DNA of 43,989 nucleotides from Microterricola pindariensis (lineage in GTDB: Bacteria > Actinomycetota > Actinomycetes > Actinomycetales > Microbacteriaceae): the NCBI RefSeq assembly GCF_002936985.1, contig NZ_MPZN01000028.1, forward strand, positions 1 through 43,989. The letters run 5' to 3'. This document shows, piece by piece, positions 41,034-43,989 of this stretch. The position numbers were made by a program, and so were the translations under genes. A model generated the notes under the pieces. That model was not told where the DNA came from. It saw only the letters and a list, made by a program, of their open reading frames with translations, and searched no databases. Position 1 is the stretch's first letter; each line of letters opens with the position of its first letter.

Positions 41034-41083
41034 CAGCGCGGGCGGATGCCGCTCAGCGCAGCGCGGGCGGATGCCGCTCAGCG
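41034..41083. repeat. 25-base tandem duplication overlapping the AlkD-type gene end
   Basis: Two identical units beginning cagcgcgggcggatgccg (41034-41058 and 41059-41083). The second contains the stop codon (41078-41080) of the DNA-alkylation-repair gene, so the outer copy is a duplicated 3' end. Confidence 0.8.
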
Positions 41084-41854
41084 CAGCGCGCGGTAGTGGG
41101 CGCGCGGCGCGGAGTCGAGGTGCTCGGTGGCGTAGCTGAGCTCGGTGCGCGGCATCCGGCTCGCGTGCTCGTCGAGGAAGGCGATCAGTAGGCCGCGATC
41201 CACGCGCTTGCCGATCTCGCGCAGCATCCAGCCGACCGCCTTCTGCATGAGGTCCTCGGGGTCGTCGCGCAGCAGGGCGGCCAGCTCGAGCGCGGTCGTC
41301 GCATCGCCGCGGTTGATGAAGCCCTGCGTAGCGATCATGGCGACACGGCGCTCCCAGAGCACCGGGCTCGCCGCCAGCTCGAACAAGACATCCCGCGGAC
41401 GGTCAAACAGCCAGCCGCCCAGGATGCCGGGCGCCGAGCTGTCCACCAGGTCCCAGTTGTTGACGCGCCCCCGGCGCACGGCACCGAGGTACCACTCTGC
41501 CAGCGCCGCCCGCCGACCCTCGTCGAGGCCGCGCGGCGCGCTCGCCCTCTCGAACTGTCTCGTCGCGATGAGCAGCCCGATGAGGCGGTGCTCGTGCACG
41601 GGGCTCGCCAGCAACAAGTCGAGCTGGGCCAGCGGAAGCTCGGCGAAGCGGCGGGCGACGCCCCGCAGCCGGGGAACCGTCACGCCCACGAACACGTCGC
41701 CCTCGCCGTACTGGCCCGGCCCGGTCTTGAAGAAGCGCTGGCTGGAGGCCGCCCGTTCCGGGTCGGCCAGCTCGGCGATCGCCTCCTGCACGGCCGACGC
41801 CGTCTGCGGCTCCGCGGGCTGCGGTGCGGGCACCCGGGCCGCATCAGCCGTCAT
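41078..41854 (-). CDS. AlkD-family DNA alkylation repair protein
   Basis: A 258-residue HEAT-like-repeat DNA glycosylase. Family signatures: RFFKTGPGQYGEGDVFVGVTVPRLR, EHRLIGLLIA, and NNWDLVDSSAPGI with W134 and D138 matching the active-site Trp and Asp of AlkD; then LWERRVAMIAT and DLMQKAVGWMLREIGKR. It excises N3- and N7-alkylated bases. Full family length with about 20 extra N-terminal residues. ATG at 41854. No obvious operon partner: the next gene on the strand is the LysE exporter, 61 bases upstream. Confidence 0.92.
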   Translation of the reverse strand: MTADAARVPAPQPAEPQTASAVQEAIAELADPERAASSQRFFKTGPGQYGEGDVFVGVTVPRLRGVARRFAELPLAQLDLLLASPVHEHRLIGLLIATRQFERASAPRGLDEGRRAALAEWYLGAVRRGRVNNWDLVDSSAPGILGGWLFDRPRDVLFELAASPVLWERRVAMIATQGFINRGDATTALELAALLRDDPEDLMQKAVGWMLREIGKRVDRGLLIAFLDEHASRMPRTELSYATEHLDSAPRAHYRALR

Positions 41855-41915
41855 AGCGCGACTCTACGCCGCATCCTGCCGTCAGCCACGGCGGGCGGAG
41901 GGTTGCGGCCGGCGG

Positions 41916-42539
41916 CTAGTGGATGACGGCGAGCATCGCGCCAACGGCAACGAACAGCGAGCCGAACACGCGGTTCAGCACCAGCTGGCCGCGGGCGTCA
42001 CGGGTGAACCGCTGAAAGCTGCGGGCCGCCCCGGCGAAGAAGAACCACATCACGAGGATGTCGACCACCATCACCGTGACGGCGACGACCAGGTACTGCG
42101 ACAGCAGCGGCTGGTCGAGCCGGATGAACTGCGGCAGGAAGGCGAGGAAGAACACGATCGCCTTGGGGTTGAGCAGGTTCACCCAGAGACCGCGGCGGAA
42201 CATCGACCAGGCCGGCTCGTTGCGCCGGAGCTCGATGCTCTCCTCGTCGGTCGAGGGCTTGGCGAGGAACTGCCGCACACCGAGGTAGACGAGGTAGGCG
42301 GCACCGGCGTAGCGGATCACGTTGAACGCGATCGGCGAGCTGGCCACCAGCACGCCGACGCCGAGTGCCACGATCACGATGTGGATCACGAGCGCGGCCT
42401 GCTGGCCGAGGATCCCCCAGATCGAGCGGCGGAAGCCCGCGTTCAGGGAATTGCTCATCGTGTTGATCGCGCCGGCGCCGGGCGTGAAGCTGATCAGGAG
42501 GGTGGCACCGAGCAGGGCGAGCCAGAGGGAGAATTGCAC
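41916..42539 (-). CDS. LysE/RhtB-family amino acid exporter
   Basis: A 207-residue inner-membrane protein with about six helices: LWLALLGATLLISFTPGAGAINTMSNSLNAG (family start motif), GQQAALVIHIVIVALGVGVLV, RYAGAAYLVYLGVRQFL, and FRRGLWVNLLNPKAIVFFLAFLPQF. It exports amino acids such as lysine, threonine or homoserine; substrate not decidable. GTG start at 42539. The upstream palindrome TTCTCA-gcg-TGAGAA (42592-42606) is LysR-like, fitting the LysG-LysE scheme known elsewhere, though no lysR gene is in the window. Confidence 0.9.
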   Translation of the reverse strand: MQFSLWLALLGATLLISFTPGAGAINTMSNSLNAGFRRSIWGILGQQAALVIHIVIVALGVGVLVASSPIAFNVIRYAGAAYLVYLGVRQFLAKPSTDEESIELRRNEPAWSMFRRGLWVNLLNPKAIVFFLAFLPQFIRLDQPLLSQYLVVAVTVMVVDILVMWFFFAGAARSFQRFTRDARGQLVLNRVFGSLFVAVGAMLAVIH

Positions 42540-42591
42540 GCGCTCAGCCTACGTCCCGAACGCAACGCGAGAATCTGCAGCGCAGCACCGA

Positions 42592-42606
42592 TTCTCAGCG
42601 TGAGAA
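42592..42606. promoter_or_regulatory. Palindrome in the LysE / DUF6421 divergent region
   Basis: TTCTCA-gcg-TGAGAA is a perfect inverted repeat containing a T-N11-A core, the LysR-type pattern. A third half-site, GAGAATC, lies at 42569-42575 and pairs with GATTCTC at 42590-42596. All are within 70 bases of the LysE-type start and about 150 bases before the DUF6421 gene. Confidence 0.5.
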
Positions 42607-42755
42607 CGGGCGATCACGCAGCTTCCTTGCGCACTCCCTCATGAAAATGCAGCGCTTTGCTCGTTAGCCTTGATCACACGCCACATCGGCGCACACACTG
42701 CCGTTTGCCTGCACTTCGCATCGCGCGCGGCCGTCTACGAGGACGGGAGGTTCCC

Positions 42756-43989
42756 ATGTCGAATTACATTGCACAAGCACTGGTCGGTGAGCCCGAGGTT
42801 GTCGAAGACGGCCTGACCACCGCCCTCGACATCGCCCTCGCCTCCGACGTCCAGAACCACCCGGCGTGGGCCCGCCTCAAGCAGGCCGCGATCGCCCTGC
42901 AGGGTGTGCAGGCGCAGGACGGCTCGGTTCCGGATGCCGCGAACCACCCCGCTGCCGCCGAGAACGTCGCCACGCTCGTGGCCGCCGTGCGCGAGCTCGC
43001 CCCGCTGTTCCCGCACGACGCCGCCTACCTGGCCGCGCTCGCCATCGACTTCGAGCGTTGGAGCACCGGCGGCTTCGCCGTGCCCGACTTCCTCGACTCC
43101 CTGACCGCGTTCCAGCCGCAGCAGCACCGGGTCGACGGCCTGCGCCACCTCGTCGTGTTCCCGATGTACACGCAGAACGGCAGCACCAACCGCTTCGTCG
43201 AGGCCGTGCTGGTCGAGGTCATGTGGCCGGAGTTCATCGGCGAGCTGGAGGCCGGGGACTACGGAAACAAGCTGTTCGTGCCGCTGCGCTTCGTCGACTT
43301 CACGCCCGGTTACGACACCAACTCGGCCGTGCTGTTCCCCGAGTCCGTCGCGATGCGCGAGATCCCGACCTTCACGTGGGGCGCGATCTTCCAGGACCGC
43401 GAGGCGGCCCGCTACCGCCGCGTGGTGCGCGCGGCATCCGAGATCACCAAGCTCGAACTGCCGGAGGACGCGGCCTCGCTGCTCGACGACCAGAAGCTGG
43501 CCGAAGAGACCTTCGTGATGTGGGACCTGATCCACGACCGCACGCACATGCGCGGCGACCTGCCGTTCGACCCGTTCATGATCAAGCAGCGGATGCCGTT
43601 CTTCCTCTACTCGCTGGAGGAGCTGCGCTGCGACCTGACCGCGTTCCGCGAGTCGGTCGCGATCGAGCGCGACGAGAACGCGAGCCCGGAGGCGCGCAAG
43701 CACGCCAAGCTGGTGCAGTACGCGGTGATCTTCGACCGCATCTTCCGCTTCGCCATCACCGGCAGCCGGGTGCGCAACTACGACGGGCTCGGCGGCCAGC
43801 TGCTGTTCGCGTGGATGCACCAGCACCACGTGCTGCACTGGACCGACACGCAGCTCGCCTTCGATTGGGATGCCGTGCCGGAGGTCGTCATCGCCCTCGG
43901 CGCGCAGATCGACGAGCTGTACTGGAAGTCGATCGACCGCCCGAAGAAGGCGCACTGGCTCGCCGCCTACGACATGATCGCCGAGACCC
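42756..43989 (+). CDS. DUF6421-family protein, 3'-truncated by window edge
   Basis: The first 411 codons of a soluble protein I recognise as the actinobacterial DUF6421 family; function unknown. It starts MSNYIAQALVGEPEVVEDG after a good GGGAGG ribosome site (42745-42750) 5 bases before ATG 42756. Notable stretches are MWDLIHDRTHMRGDLPFDPFMIKQRMPFF and LLFAWMHQHHVLHW, rich in His, Asp and Trp and suggestive of a metal or small-ligand site, which is a guess. No signal peptide or membrane helix. The rest of the gene lies beyond the window. Confidence 0.85.
   Translation, partial: MSNYIAQALVGEPEVVEDGLTTALDIALASDVQNHPAWARLKQAAIALQGVQAQDGSVPDAANHPAAAENVATLVAAVRELAPLFPHDAAYLAALAIDFERWSTGGFAVPDFLDSLTAFQPQQHRVDGLRHLVVFPMYTQNGSTNRFVEAVLVEVMWPEFIGELEAGDYGNKLFVPLRFVDFTPGYDTNSAVLFPESVAMREIPTFTWGAIFQDREAARYRRVVRAASEITKLELPEDAASLLDDQKLAEETFVMWDLIHDRTHMRGDLPFDPFMIKQRMPFFLYSLEELRCDLTAFRESVAIERDENASPEARKHAKLVQYAVIFDRIFRFAITGSRVRNYDGLGGQLLFAWMHQHHVLHWTDTQLAFDWDAVPEVVIALGAQIDELYWKSIDRPKKAHWLAAYDMIAET

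Overview
The window is very G+C-rich, densely packed DNA with many 1- to 4-base start/stop overlaps (ATGA, TGATG), GTG and TTG starts, coenzyme F420 genes, a sortase-type surface protein and lipobox lipoproteins. This points to a high-G+C Gram-positive actinobacterium. The palindromic repeat families resemble ones I remember from Microbacteriaceae; that family-level placement is inference. No rRNA, tRNA, CRISPR array, phage gene or transposase was seen.

Region 1 (1-11,300): nine minus-strand genes form one apparent pyrimidine-degradation unit. In transcription order they are a nitrilase-fold amidase, dihydropyrimidinase, a luciferase-like flavin/F420 oxidoreductase, permease, ATPase and second permease of an NMT1/SsuA-type importer with its lipoprotein, a class III aminotransferase, and the start of methylmalonate/malonate-semialdehyde dehydrogenase. 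A divergent MocR-type regulator (wHTH plus aminotransferase fold) is the likely controller. The pathway reads import, reduction (candidate: the luciferase-like enzyme), ring opening, decarbamoylation, transamination, acyl-CoA. No classical dihydropyrimidine dehydrogenase is present in the window.

Region 2 (11,300-25,900): F420 economy. A BtuFCD-like ABC importer of the proposed F420-0 transporter type is translationally coupled to cofD. After an ABC-2 exporter with a LolA/RseB-like protein and a large LAL/MalT-like LuxR regulator come fgd (F420-dependent glucose-6-phosphate dehydrogenase), cofE and an Fgd-like oxidoreductase, then a divergent exonuclease III gene.

Region 3 (25,900-35,550): a composite repeat cluster; two paralogous small membrane proteins; an Lrp regulator divergent from a HisC-like aminotransferase and a TrpXYZ-like importer; and a pcaI-pcaJ-pcaF-IclR operon (last two beta-ketoadipate steps) preceded by a near-perfect 17-base-arm palindrome.

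Region 4 (35,550-43,989): an acetyltransferase, an LAETG surface protein with a proline-rich stalk, a SHOCT protein, a beta-lactamase-fold protein lacking the canonical nucleophile, an SDR, a methyltransferase, an AlkD-type glycosylase, a LysE exporter and a truncated DUF6421 gene.

The strongest unexplained pattern is that three different palindromic repeat families sit in frame inside the 5' ends of three ABC-permease genes and encode their N-terminal cytoplasmic extensions. The strongest functional hypothesis is F420- or flavin-linked reductive pyrimidine catabolism.
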